Shown in pieces: positions 8,551-16,083 of a stretch of DNA of 26,634 nt. Numbering within the stretch: position 1 is the stretch's first letter; each line of letters starts with the position of its first letter. The translations under genes were made by a program, and so were the position numbers. The DNA lies in contig JBKBMT010000040.1 in the NCBI GenBank assembly GCA_046295655.1, forward strand, positions 1 through 26,634. The letters are read 5' to 3'. The DNA is from JBKBMT01 sp046295655. Its GTDB lineage: Bacteria > Pseudomonadota > Alphaproteobacteria > Rhodobacterales > Rhodobacteraceae. The notes beneath the pieces were generated by a model. The model did no database searches, was not told the DNA's origin, and saw only the letters and a program-made list of their open reading frames with translations.

Positions 8551-9840
8551 ATGTCGGAACGTCTGCGCGCCATGTTCTGCGACCACCTGAGCATCATGCG
8601 GGGCAAGTACCTGCCGCCGCACAAGATGAAGTCCGAGGCGACGCGGGTCGCACGCCCGACCTTCGCGGTGCATTACGACAAGGATCTCCTGATCGACGCG
8701 CCGCACACGAAGTGCCGCGAGGGAATCCCGGACATGGAATTGCGCTGGTCCGGCGACGAGATCCGCCCCGGATGGGAGCCGAACACCTTCGTGGTGCTGT
8801 CCGACCTGCACGACGAGGCGGGGCCGGTCCCGCTGTGCCCGCGCGGGGCGCTGCGCCGCGCCGTGGCGGGGTGGGAGACGCTGGGGCTGAAACCGAAGGT
8901 CGGGATCGAGCTGGAATGCTTTGCCTTCGTGCGGGGCGATGACGGGCGCCTCGTGCCCTACGACAACCCCGGCGGCGTGGTCTATGGCACCGGCAACTTC
9001 ACCGATCCGCTGCGGTTCACCGATGCGATCTGGGCGCGGGCGGACGAGCTGGGTTTCCGGATGGAGATCATGACGGCCGAATACGACACGCCGCAGTTCG
9101 AGTTCACTCTTGCCTATGACGAGGCGCTGCGGGCGGTGGACGACATCGTGCTGTTCCGCCAGATGGCCCGCGAGGTGGCGCTGGATCACGGCGTGATCCT
9201 GACCTTCCTGCCCAAGCCGGTTCCGGGCAAGGGCGGCTCCGGCCTGCATGTGAATCTGTCCTTCGAGGACCGCAGCGGCCGCAACGCGCTGGCCACCGGA
9301 GAGCGGGGAGGGCCCGCGCATCTGAACGACCTCGGCCGCGGCTGCATCGCGGGCTGGATGCGGCATCACCGGGCGCTTGCCGGCCTCGTGGCGCCCAATG
9401 CGCAGTCCTATGCCCGGCTGCAGCCGGCGTCGATGTCGGGCTACTGGTGCAACTGGGGCGGCGATCATCGCGGGGTCACGGTGCGGGTCTCGTCCGAGGG
9501 CGGGCGCAAGGCGCGGCTGGAACACCGGATGCCGGATGCCTCGGCCAATCCCTATACGATCGTGGCGGCGCTTCTCGGCGCCGCGCGGCTGGGGGTCGAG
9601 GGCCGCTATCCCCTGCCGCCGATGGAAGAGGGCGACTGTTTCGAGCGCACCGATGCCGGGACCGGCACCGCCGACAGCCTGGGCGCAGCGATCGACGATC
9701 TGGAGGCGGATGTCGCGCTGGCCTCGGTGGTGGGGCCGGAACTGGTGGAACATCATTGCTTCATGAAACGCGCCGAGGTCGAGAAGACCGCCGGACTGGA
9801 CGACACCGCCCTGCGCGACTGGTACATCTGGTATGTCTGA
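8551..9840 (+). CDS. Glutamine synthetase-like gamma-glutamyl ligase
   Basis: This 429-residue protein is of the glutamine synthetase superfamily. The expected catalytic-barrel landmarks are present: metal-binding acidic residues in GIELECF (Glu120, Glu122), a PQFEF block near residue 182, the GSGLHVNLS loop (His233), and EHRMPDASANPY (residues 324-335). The usual Asn-Arg-Ser segment before the second Arg is instead DHRGVTVRV, and no C-terminal adenylylation tyrosine motif is seen. This suggests a catabolic gamma-glutamyl-amine ligase (PuuA, AtdA1 or piperidine-locus type) rather than the ammonia-assimilating GlnA. Such enzymes join glutamate to an amine using ATP. The start has a good GAGGAGG site. 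The stop overlaps the ferredoxin start by eight bases. Confidence 0.88.
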   Translation: MSERLRAMFCDHLSIMRGKYLPPHKMKSEATRVARPTFAVHYDKDLLIDAPHTKCREGIPDMELRWSGDEIRPGWEPNTFVVLSDLHDEAGPVPLCPRGALRRAVAGWETLGLKPKVGIELECFAFVRGDDGRLVPYDNPGGVVYGTGNFTDPLRFTDAIWARADELGFRMEIMTAEYDTPQFEFTLAYDEALRAVDDIVLFRQMAREVALDHGVILTFLPKPVPGKGGSGLHVNLSFEDRSGRNALATGERGGPAHLNDLGRGCIAGWMRHHRALAGLVAPNAQSYARLQPASMSGYWCNWGGDHRGVTVRVSSEGGRKARLEHRMPDASANPYTIVAALLGAARLGVEGRYPLPPMEEGDCFERTDAGTGTADSLGAAIDDLEADVALASVVGPELVEHHCFMKRAEVEKTAGLDDTALRDWYIWYV

Positions 9841-10162
9841 GCAAGGCGGCCGCGCGGTCTGGGTGCTGGCTGACGGGCGGCGGATCGAAGCCGCGCTGGC
9901 CCTGGGCGAGAGTCTGATGGAAGCGGCGCGGGCCCGCGGGATCCCCGGCATCCTGGGCGAATGCGGCGGCAATCTCAGCTGTGCCACCTGCCATGTCGTC
10001 GTCGATCCGGCCTGGCGCGCTGCGGCGGGCACGCCGGGCGAATTCGAGGATGCGATGCTCGATGCGACCATGGCGCCGCGCAGGCCGGGCTCGCGGCTGT
10101 CCTGCCAGTTGCGCATGTCCCCCGCGCTGGACGGGATCGTGCTGCAGGTGCCCGAGGTCTGA
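9833..10162 (+). CDS. 2Fe-2S ferredoxin (adrenodoxin/putidaredoxin type)
   Basis: This 109-residue electron carrier has cluster ligands Cys44, Cys50, Cys53 and Cys91. The spacing is C-x5-C-x2-C-x37-C, typical of the vertebrate/P450-type ferredoxins (CGGNLSCATC and LSCQL). It is translationally coupled to the glutamine-synthetase-like gene and lies in the P450 operon, so it is the probable direct electron donor to that P450. No dedicated ferredoxin-NAD(P)H reductase follows it. The PDR-type reductase at 10846 has its own fused ferredoxin domain, so a reductase for this protein may be encoded elsewhere. It ends 28 bases before the convergent marR gene. That gap holds short GC-rich inverted repeats without a T tract. 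Confidence 0.92.
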   Translation: MSEQGGRAVWVLADGRRIEAALALGESLMEAARARGIPGILGECGGNLSCATCHVVVDPAWRAAAGTPGEFEDAMLDATMAPRRPGSRLSCQLRMSPALDGIVLQVPEV

Positions 10163-10190
10163 GCCCCGCGTCGCCCTGCGGGCCCGTGCC

Positions 10191-10688
10191 TCAGTCGCGG
10201 TTGAGCTGGCCCGCCCGGCCGATCCGGTCGTTCAGCTTTTCCAGCAGCGCCTTCAGCCGCGCAGCCTCGGGCGCCGACAGAAGCCCGAGGATCCGCGCCT
10301 CGTGGGCGCGCGCCGCAACAATCAGCCGGGCCGCCAGCGCCCGCCCTTCCTCGGTATAGAACACCCGCACACGCCGCCGGTCCTCGGCATCGGCCTCGCG
10401 CCGGACGAATCCACGCGCCTCCATCCGTTCGACCAGCCGGGTCATGCGCGACTGCTCCATCAGCGCAAGCGCCGCCAGCCGCGTGACCGGCGCGCCGTCA
10501 TCGCCGTCGAGCGATCCCAGCAGTCGCCATTCGGGCGGTTTCAGCCCCGCCTCGCGCACCGTGCGATAGAACTCCTCGCTGGCGGCCGAACTGACCGAGG
10601 CGAGCAGGTAGAGAAGGTAGTCATCGACGAATCGCCCCCGGTGATCCGGGTTCGCCGTCCTTTGCAACCTGATTGCCGTTTCGTTCAC
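10191..10688 (-). CDS. MarR-family transcriptional regulator
   Basis: This 165-residue winged-helix regulator has helix-turn-helix and wing at about residues 50-115, including MEQSRMTRLVERMEARGFVRR followed by the wing core DRRRVRVF. The GTG at 10688 is preferred as the start. It follows an AAGGACGG site and begins where family-like sequence begins. The in-frame ATG at 10805 would add 39 unconserved residues and run across the promoter region. The gene is divergent from the reductase-oxygenase operon, the classic layout for a MarR repressor released by an aromatic acid, its CoA ester or a related ligand. A pair of overlapping palindromes at 10803-10823 is a good operator candidate. Whether it also controls the P450 operon is unknown. 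Confidence 0.9.
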   Translation of the reverse strand: MNETAIRLQRTANPDHRGRFVDDYLLYLLASVSSAASEEFYRTVREAGLKPPEWRLLGSLDGDDGAPVTRLAALALMEQSRMTRLVERMEARGFVRREADAEDRRRVRVFYTEEGRALAARLIVAARAHEARILGLLSAPEAARLKALLEKLNDRIGRAGQLNRD

Positions 10689-10802
10689 GCCGCCCGTCCT
10701 TGCCTTGTGCCGATATGCGGCGCAATGCCCGGTCAGGCAAGCCGAAACCAGAATATTCCATGCAAACGCATTTTTTTCTTGCGCAGAATCGGCCTGTCGA
10801 TC

Positions 10803-10823
10803 CATGATATTTCATGCTTGAAA
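10803..10823. promoter_or_regulatory. Candidate MarR operator: two overlapping inverted repeats
   Basis: Two perfect five-base-arm palindromes with four-base spacers overlap here: CATGA-TATT-TCATG (10803-10816) and TTTCA-TGCT-TGAAA (10810-10823). They lie in the AT-rich part of the gap between marR and the reductase gene, 23 bases before the reductase ATG at 10846. Symmetry, size and position suit a MarR dimer blocking the promoter. The regulator assignment is inferred. Confidence 0.5.
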
Positions 10824-10845
10824 CAGCCTCTGGCAGACGGGTCTT

Positions 10846-11796
10846 ATGAGCCTGGTGGAACTTCGGGTGGATCGTGCGGAGCAGGCGGCGGAGGCGATCC
10901 GCCATCTGGTCCTGGTGTCCGACACCGTCCCCCTGCCCGCCTGGACGCCGGGCGCCCATGTCGAGATCCCCATGCCCGATGGCGGGATCCGGCACTATTC
11001 CCTTGTCGATCACCAGGGCACCTGGGCCGCGCCGGAAAGCTATCGGCTGGGGATCCGGCTTGAACCGGAGGGGCGTGGCGGGTCGCGCCACATGCACAGC
11101 CTGTCGCCCGGCGACCGTATCCTTGTCTCCGAGCCGAAGAACGGGTTTCCGCTGGACGGGGGCACCGGTCCGGCGCTTCTGATCGCCGGGGGGATCGGGG
11201 TGACGCCGCTTGTGTCGATGGCTGCGGCGCTTGCCGCATCGGGGCGCGACTGGCGGATGATCTATGCCGCGCGGTCCCGGGATGCGCTGGCCTTCGGGGC
11301 CGAACTGGCGGCACTGGCAGGGGACCGGCTGACCCTGCATCTCGATGCCGAAGCTGGCGGCGTGCTGGATCTCGGCCCCGCGATCGCAGCCGCGTCACCG
11401 GGCACGCATCTCTACGTCTGCGGACCGCGGCCGATGATCGACGCCGCCCGCCGGACGGCCGAGGCTGCGGGCCACGCCCCCGGATGCATCCATTTCGAGC
11501 TGTTCGACACCCCATCGGCCGAGGCAGGCGACCAGCCCTTCGAAGTGCAAATCAACGACGGCCGGGTGTTCACGGTCCCGCCCGGCCAGAGCATCATCGA
11601 CGTACTGGAGGCCGGCGGGGTGGACCTGATCCACGACTGCCGGCGCGGCGATTGCGGCATCTGCCGCACCGATGTCCGCGCCGGGACGCCGGATCATCGC
11701 GACGTGGTCCTGACCGAGGCCGAACGCGCCTCGGGCAAGGTCATGCAGATCTGCGTCAGCCGGGCGAAGGGCGGCCGGCTGGTGCTGGACATCTAG
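10846..11796 (+). CDS. PDR/vanillate-demethylase-type oxygenase reductase (FMN, NADH, 2Fe-2S)
   Basis: This 316-residue electron-transfer protein moves electrons from NAD(P)H through flavin and an iron-sulfur cluster to a Rieske oxygenase. The domain order is flavin domain (RHYSLV, residues 49-54), nucleotide domain (GGIGVTP at 115-121 and CGPRPMI at 192-198), then a C-terminal plant-type ferredoxin. The ferredoxin ligands are Cys265, Cys270, Cys273 and Cys303. This order is that of the phthalate dioxygenase reductase/VanB family. The gene leads an operon and is followed after 11 bases by the oxygenase alpha subunit, its expected partner. It is divergent from marR, with the operator candidate just upstream. 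Aniline dioxygenase reductases as I recall them have a different domain order, so this is not a simple copy of that system. Confidence 0.93.
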   Translation: MSLVELRVDRAEQAAEAIRHLVLVSDTVPLPAWTPGAHVEIPMPDGGIRHYSLVDHQGTWAAPESYRLGIRLEPEGRGGSRHMHSLSPGDRILVSEPKNGFPLDGGTGPALLIAGGIGVTPLVSMAAALAASGRDWRMIYAARSRDALAFGAELAALAGDRLTLHLDAEAGGVLDLGPAIAAASPGTHLYVCGPRPMIDAARRTAEAAGHAPGCIHFELFDTPSAEAGDQPFEVQINDGRVFTVPPGQSIIDVLEAGGVDLIHDCRRGDCGICRTDVRAGTPDHRDVVLTEAERASGKVMQICVSRAKGGRLVLDI

Positions 11797-11807
11797 GGAG
11801 GACGGCC

Positions 11808-13160
11808 ATGGGATACCCCGAGACCCGTGCGGCGATGGAGGCGCTGGTGACGCCGACCGCCGCGCATCGCGACCTCTACATCAGCCCGGACATCTGGCGG
11901 CTGGAAATGCGGCACCTGTTCGCGAATACCTGGGTCTATGTCGGACACGACAGCCAGGTGCCGAAACCCGGCGACTACTACACCACGCAGGTCGGCGACC
12001 AACCGGTGATCCTTGTGCGCCACAGCGACGGCGAGGTGCGGGTGCTCTACAACCGCTGCCCGCACAAGGGCACCAAGATCGTCATCGACCGCAGCGGCAA
12101 TACCGGCAAGTTCTTCCGCTGCCCCTATCACGCATGGTCCTTCAAGACCGACGGCTGCCTGCTCGCGATCCCCCTCAGGAAGGGCTACGAGAACACCGGA
12201 TTCGAAGGCTCCGAGGCGGCGAAGGGAATGCGCGCCGTGGGCGACGTGCGCAACTATCGCGGCTTCGTCTTTGCCCGGCTGGCCCCGCAAGGCATCTCGT
12301 TCGAGGACTATTTCGGCGACTCTCTGTCGTCACTCGACAACATGGTGGACCGCTCGCCCGAGGGCCGGCTCGAGGTGGCCGGCGCGCCGCTGCGCTACAT
12401 GCACCGGTGCAACTGGAAGATGCTGGTCGAGAACCAGACCGACACCTGCCATCCGATGGTCGCGCACGAATCCTCGGCCGGGACGGCGGTGAAGATCTGG
12501 GAGTCGATGCCCAAATCCCCGGACACGCCGAAACCGATGGCGATGGAGATCATCGCGCCCTTCATGAGCCCCTACGAGTTCTTCGAGAACATGGGCATCC
12601 GCACCTGGCCGAACGGCCACGGACACACCGGGGTGCATCATTCGATCCACTCGGACTATTCGGCGATCCCCGGCTACTGGGAGGCCATGGTCGCGGCCCA
12701 CGGCGAGAAGAGGGCACAGGCGATCCTCGGCGAGAACCGGCACAACACGGTCTATTTCCCCAACATCATGATCAAGGGTCCGATCCAGCAGCTGCGGAAC
12801 TTCATCCCGCTCGGGCCCGACCGGACACTGGTCGAAAGCTGGATCTTCCGCCTGGTCGGGGCGCCCGACATGCTGGTGGCACGGACGGCGATGTACAACC
12901 GCCTGATCAACGCGCCCACCTCGATGGTCGGCCACGACGATCTGGAGATGTACGAACGTGCGCAGGAGGGGCTTGTCGCGTCGGACAACGACTGGGTGAA
13001 CGTGCAGCGGCTCTACGATCCAGCCGAGAATCTGGACGAGACGGCCGTCGAGAACGGCACCACCGAACGGCAGATGCGCAACCAGTTCGCGGCCTGGGTG
13101 AAATTCATGACCTGCTCGATGCCCGATACGGCACCCGGCCTGCGGGAGGCTGCGGAATGA
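11808..13160 (+). CDS. Rieske non-heme iron oxygenase, alpha subunit
   Basis: This 450-residue catalytic subunit of an aromatic-ring-hydroxylating-type oxygenase has its Rieske 2Fe-2S ligands at Cys84, His86, Cys105 and His108 (CPH ... CPYH). The mononuclear iron site is in the segment ENQTDTCHPMVAH. Asp212 is the electron-bridging residue, His215 and His220 are ligands, and Asp377 or Asp378 in VGHDDLEMYE is the likely third ligand. The residue before His215 is Cys, where most relatives have Tyr. The family adds O2 to aromatic or related substrates using electrons from the reductase. The start ATG at 11808 follows GGGAGGA. It overlaps the beta-subunit gene by four bases. The substrate cannot be fixed from sequence. 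Confidence 0.93.
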   Translation: MGYPETRAAMEALVTPTAAHRDLYISPDIWRLEMRHLFANTWVYVGHDSQVPKPGDYYTTQVGDQPVILVRHSDGEVRVLYNRCPHKGTKIVIDRSGNTGKFFRCPYHAWSFKTDGCLLAIPLRKGYENTGFEGSEAAKGMRAVGDVRNYRGFVFARLAPQGISFEDYFGDSLSSLDNMVDRSPEGRLEVAGAPLRYMHRCNWKMLVENQTDTCHPMVAHESSAGTAVKIWESMPKSPDTPKPMAMEIIAPFMSPYEFFENMGIRTWPNGHGHTGVHHSIHSDYSAIPGYWEAMVAAHGEKRAQAILGENRHNTVYFPNIMIKGPIQQLRNFIPLGPDRTLVESWIFRLVGAPDMLVARTAMYNRLINAPTSMVGHDDLEMYERAQEGLVASDNDWVNVQRLYDPAENLDETAVENGTTERQMRNQFAAWVKFMTCSMPDTAPGLREAAE

Positions 13161-13636
13161 CCGTGACCCGCGACGACCTGATCGACTTCCTGCATGCCGA
13201 GGCGCGGATGCTGGACGAGGGGCGGTTCGACGAGTGGCTCGCGCTCTGGACGCCCGAGGGGCATTACTGGATGCCGCTCGACTGGGGCCAGACCGACCCG
13301 ATCCACGAGACATCGCTGCTTTACGAGGACCAGTTCATGCTTCGGTTGCGGGTAGAGCGGCTGAACGGCGCACGGACCTTCAGCCAGAAGCCGAAGAGCC
13401 GCTGCCACCATGTGCTGAGCCGGCCGTTCATCGACCGGTTCGACCCCGAGGCCGGCGAATTCGTGACCGTGACCCCGATGCATTATGTCGAGACGCGACT
13501 GGACGAGCAGTTCCTGCTGGCCGTGACCGCGCGGCACGATCTGGTCTGGCGCGACGGGGCGCTGAAGATCGCGCAGAAACGGGTCGATATCGTCAACTGC
13601 GACGCGGCCTTCGGAAACATCCAGCTTCTGCCATGA
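13157..13636 (+). CDS. Rieske oxygenase, beta subunit
   Basis: This 159-residue protein of the ring-hydroxylating dioxygenase beta family has the SnoaL/NTF2-like cone fold and no cofactor. It has the typical early motif LLDEGRFDEWLALWTPEGHYW-like (residues about 19-41), a central segment RTFSQKPKSRCHHVLSRP, and a C-terminal KRVDIVNCD. It is needed to assemble the alpha3-beta3 oxygenase. Its ATG overlaps the alpha stop in ATGA, and its own stop overlaps the acyl-CoA ligase start in ATGA, so the three genes are translationally coupled. The presence of a beta subunit separates this enzyme from alpha-only oxygenases such as carnitine or vanillate oxygenases. Confidence 0.92.
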   Translation: MTVTRDDLIDFLHAEARMLDEGRFDEWLALWTPEGHYWMPLDWGQTDPIHETSLLYEDQFMLRLRVERLNGARTFSQKPKSRCHHVLSRPFIDRFDPEAGEFVTVTPMHYVETRLDEQFLLAVTARHDLVWRDGALKIAQKRVDIVNCDAAFGNIQLLP

Positions 13637-15285
13637 CCCATCCGCGCATCGACGGGCCGATTTCCGCACCGACCGTCCACGGCGCCTTTGCCGCAACGGC
13701 GGCGCGCTGGCCGGCCCGGCCGTTCCTTGCCATGCTGCCCGAGACCGCCGCAGCCTACGGGACAGAGGCGGGCGAAATCAGCTACGGCGAGGCCGAGACG
13801 CAGGTGGCGCAGCGTTCCCGGGCGCTGGAGCGGGCGGGGTTCGGGCCGGGGCACAGGTTGATGTTGCTGGTGGAGAACCGGCCGGACCATTTCCTTTGGT
13901 GGCTGGCGGCGAACAGCCTCGGCGCCTCGGTGGTGCCGGTGAACCCGGACTTGCGGGCGGAAGAACTCGAATTCATGGTCGGCCATGTGACGCCGTCGCT
14001 GGCGATTGCCGCGCCGGACCGGGTGCGCGACCTTGCCGCCGCCGCAGATGCGGCGGGGCACAGGATGCCGGTTGCCGGGCTGGGGGCCGATCTGCCGTCG
14101 GTGCTCGCCCCGCCCGCCTTCGACCCCGGGACCGACGATGGAGCGCGCGAGGCAGCGGTGCTTTACACCTCCGGCAGCACCGGCCGGCCCAAGGGCTGCG
14201 TCCTGTCGAACCTCTACTTTACCGAACTGGGCAACTGGTATGCGACCGAAGGCGGGGCCTGCACCCTGACGCAGGACGGCGAACGGATGCTGACCCCCCT
14301 GCCCGTCTTTCACATGAACGCCATGGGCGCCTCGTTCATGGCGATGGTCGCGGTCGGCGGCTGCCTGATCGCGCTCGACCGGTTCCATCCGAAAAGCTGG
14401 TGGGCCTCGGTAGCGGGGTCGCGGGCGACCTGCCTGCACTATCTCGGCGTGATGCCCTCGATCCTGATGCGGCTGCCGGAGACGCCGCAGGACCGTGCTC
14501 ATTCGGTGAGGTTCGGATTCGGCGCCGGGATCGACCCCAAGCTGCACGCCGCCTTCGAGGCCCGCTTCGGCTTTCCGATGGTCGAGGGCTGGGCGATGAC
14601 CGAGACCGGCGCGGGCGCGACCATCACCAACAGCCGCGACCCGCGCCGGGTGGGCGAAAGCTGCCTTGGCCGGCCGCACGACTGGCTTGAGCTGCGCGTG
14701 GTCGACGAGGCGGGGCAGGATGCCGGCCCCGACTGCCCGGGCGAGCTTCTGGTGCGCAAGGCGGGCCCCGACCCACGACGGGGCTTCTTCAGCGAATACT
14801 GGAAGGACCCCGAGGCCACCGCGCAGGCCTGGGCGGGCGGCTGGTTCCATACCGGCGATGTGGTCCGGCGCAATGCCGACGGCGAGGTATTCTTCGTCGA
14901 CCGCCGCAAGAACGTGATCCGCCGTTCGGGCGAGAACATCGCCGCGGTCGAGGTCGAATCGGTGCTGGCGCGCCATCCGGAGGTGCGGGCGGTGGGCATC
15001 GCCGCGGTGCCCGACGCGCTCCGGGGCGATGAGGTATTTGCCTGCATCGTGACCGACGACCGGTCGGCCGCTGCGGCCGAACGGATCGTCCGGTGGGCCC
15101 TGGACCGGATGGCCTATTACAAGGTTCCGGGCTGGGTCGGATTCGTCGATGCCCTGCCCCTGACGGCGACGCAGAAGATCCAGCGCGCGGAACTCAAGGC
15201 GCTGGCGGCGCGGCTGGTGGACGACCCGGCCACCGTGGACACGCGCGCCCTGAAGAAGCGCCGGAGCGCGGGGGACGCGGCATGA
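13633..15285 (+). CDS. AMP-binding acyl-CoA ligase (CaiC-like)
   Basis: This 550-residue ANL-superfamily enzyme activates a carboxylic acid to its CoA thioester through an acyl-adenylate. The P-loop motif YTSGSTGRPKGC is at residues 178-189. WAMTETGAG is the A5-like motif, and GGWFHTGDVV with DRRKNVIRRSGENIA are the A7/A8 hinge motifs. The catalytic lysine is about residue 515 in PLTATQKIQR. Overall it resembles the crotonobetaine/carnitine-CoA ligase-like branch common in Rhodobacterales, but no substrate can be assigned. It overlaps both neighbours by ATGA, which ties it to the Rieske oxygenase and the dehydrogenase in one pathway. It could act before or after the oxygenase step. Confidence 0.92.
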   Translation: MTHPRIDGPISAPTVHGAFAATAARWPARPFLAMLPETAAAYGTEAGEISYGEAETQVAQRSRALERAGFGPGHRLMLLVENRPDHFLWWLAANSLGASVVPVNPDLRAEELEFMVGHVTPSLAIAAPDRVRDLAAAADAAGHRMPVAGLGADLPSVLAPPAFDPGTDDGAREAAVLYTSGSTGRPKGCVLSNLYFTELGNWYATEGGACTLTQDGERMLTPLPVFHMNAMGASFMAMVAVGGCLIALDRFHPKSWWASVAGSRATCLHYLGVMPSILMRLPETPQDRAHSVRFGFGAGIDPKLHAAFEARFGFPMVEGWAMTETGAGATITNSRDPRRVGESCLGRPHDWLELRVVDEAGQDAGPDCPGELLVRKAGPDPRRGFFSEYWKDPEATAQAWAGGWFHTGDVVRRNADGEVFFVDRRKNVIRRSGENIAAVEVESVLARHPEVRAVGIAAVPDALRGDEVFACIVTDDRSAAAAERIVRWALDRMAYYKVPGWVGFVDALPLTATQKIQRAELKALAARLVDDPATVDTRALKKRRSAGDAA

Positions 15286-15998
15286 ACGACCCGGTCGCGG
15301 TCATCACCGGGGGCAGCACCGGCATTGGCTGGGCCACCGCACAGGCGATGCTGGCGCGCGGCTGGAGCGTCGTGTCGCTCGGCCGCGAGGCGCCGCCCGA
15401 AAGCCACCCCCGGCTGCATGCCGACCTGACCGATCCCGACCAGACAGCGGCGGCCGCCGGCCGGATCGCGGCGGCGCATCCCGTAAGCCATCTGGTGCAC
15501 AACGCCGGCATGATCCTGCCGGCGCCGGTCGATGCTGCCCGACCCGACGACCTGGCGACGCTCGCGCGGCTCCATCTGATCGCGCCGCTGGTCCTGACGC
15601 AGGCCATGCTGCCCGGCATGAAGGCGCGCCGCTTCGGCCGGATCCTGTTCACCGGCTCGCGCGCCGCGCTGGGGGTGCCCACACGCACCGCCTATGCCGC
15701 CACCAAGGCCGGGCTGATCGGGATGGCGCGGACCTGGGCGCTGGAGCTCGCGCCGCACGGGATCACCGTGAACGTCGTCTCGCCCGGCCCGGTTCGGACA
15801 CAGAACTTCTGGGACATCGTGCCGAAGGACAGCGACCGCGAGGCCGAACTTGCCGCGCGCATTCCCGTCGGCCGGCTGGGCGAGCCTGCCGACATCGCCC
15901 GGGCGCTGATGTTCTTTGCCGATCCCGATGCAGGCTTCGTCACCGGCCAGGTCCTGATGGTCTGTGGCGGGGCCAGCATCGGGGCTTTCGCCCCGTGA
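15282..15998 (+). CDS. Short-chain dehydrogenase/reductase (SDR)
   Basis: This 238-residue classical SDR has the nucleotide motif TGGSTGIG (residues 9-16), the structural motif HNAG near residue 73, catalytic Ser126, Tyr138 and Lys142 (YxxxK), and the family's SPGPVRT segment. It would use NAD(P)H to interconvert an alcohol and a ketone, or a cis-dihydrodiol and a catechol. Directly after an oxygenase and a CoA ligase, either dihydrodiol dehydrogenation or hydroxyacyl-CoA oxidation is plausible. The start overlaps the ligase stop in ATGA. It ends 85 bases before the TRAP binding-protein gene. No ring-cleavage dioxygenase follows, so later steps must be encoded elsewhere. Confidence 0.92.
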   Translation: MNDPVAVITGGSTGIGWATAQAMLARGWSVVSLGREAPPESHPRLHADLTDPDQTAAAAGRIAAAHPVSHLVHNAGMILPAPVDAARPDDLATLARLHLIAPLVLTQAMLPGMKARRFGRILFTGSRAALGVPTRTAYAATKAGLIGMARTWALELAPHGITVNVVSPGPVRTQNFWDIVPKDSDREAELAARIPVGRLGEPADIARALMFFADPDAGFVTGQVLMVCGGASIGAFAP

Positions 15999-16083
15999 CC
16001 GCCCGATGCCTGCCGCTTGACCGGAGAACCCGCCGACTGCCACCTTTCACCGCAAACCCAACCACAACCGACAGGGAAAGACC

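Noticed and set aside
7222..10116. Minus-strand open frame of more than 900 codons opposite the P450, GS-like and ferredoxin genes
   Set aside because: Its translation is low-complexity and rich in Arg, His, Gly and Gln, with no recognisable family. The plus-strand genes have intact motifs throughout.
10163..10190. Terminator between the ferredoxin and marR genes
   Set aside because: Only short GC-rich repeats (GCCC/GGGC and CCCGC/GCGGG) are present, with no T run on either strand.
10689..10805. ATG at 10805 as the marR start
   Set aside because: The extra 39 residues are unlike MarR proteins and would cover the AT-rich promoter region. The GTG at 10688 has a ribosome site and starts at the conserved domain.
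11808..15285. Carnitine degradation, suggested by a Rieske oxygenase with a CaiC-like ligase
   Set aside because: Carnitine oxygenase is an alpha-only enzyme. Here a beta subunit is present, and no carnitine dehydratase, transferase or betaine gene is nearby.
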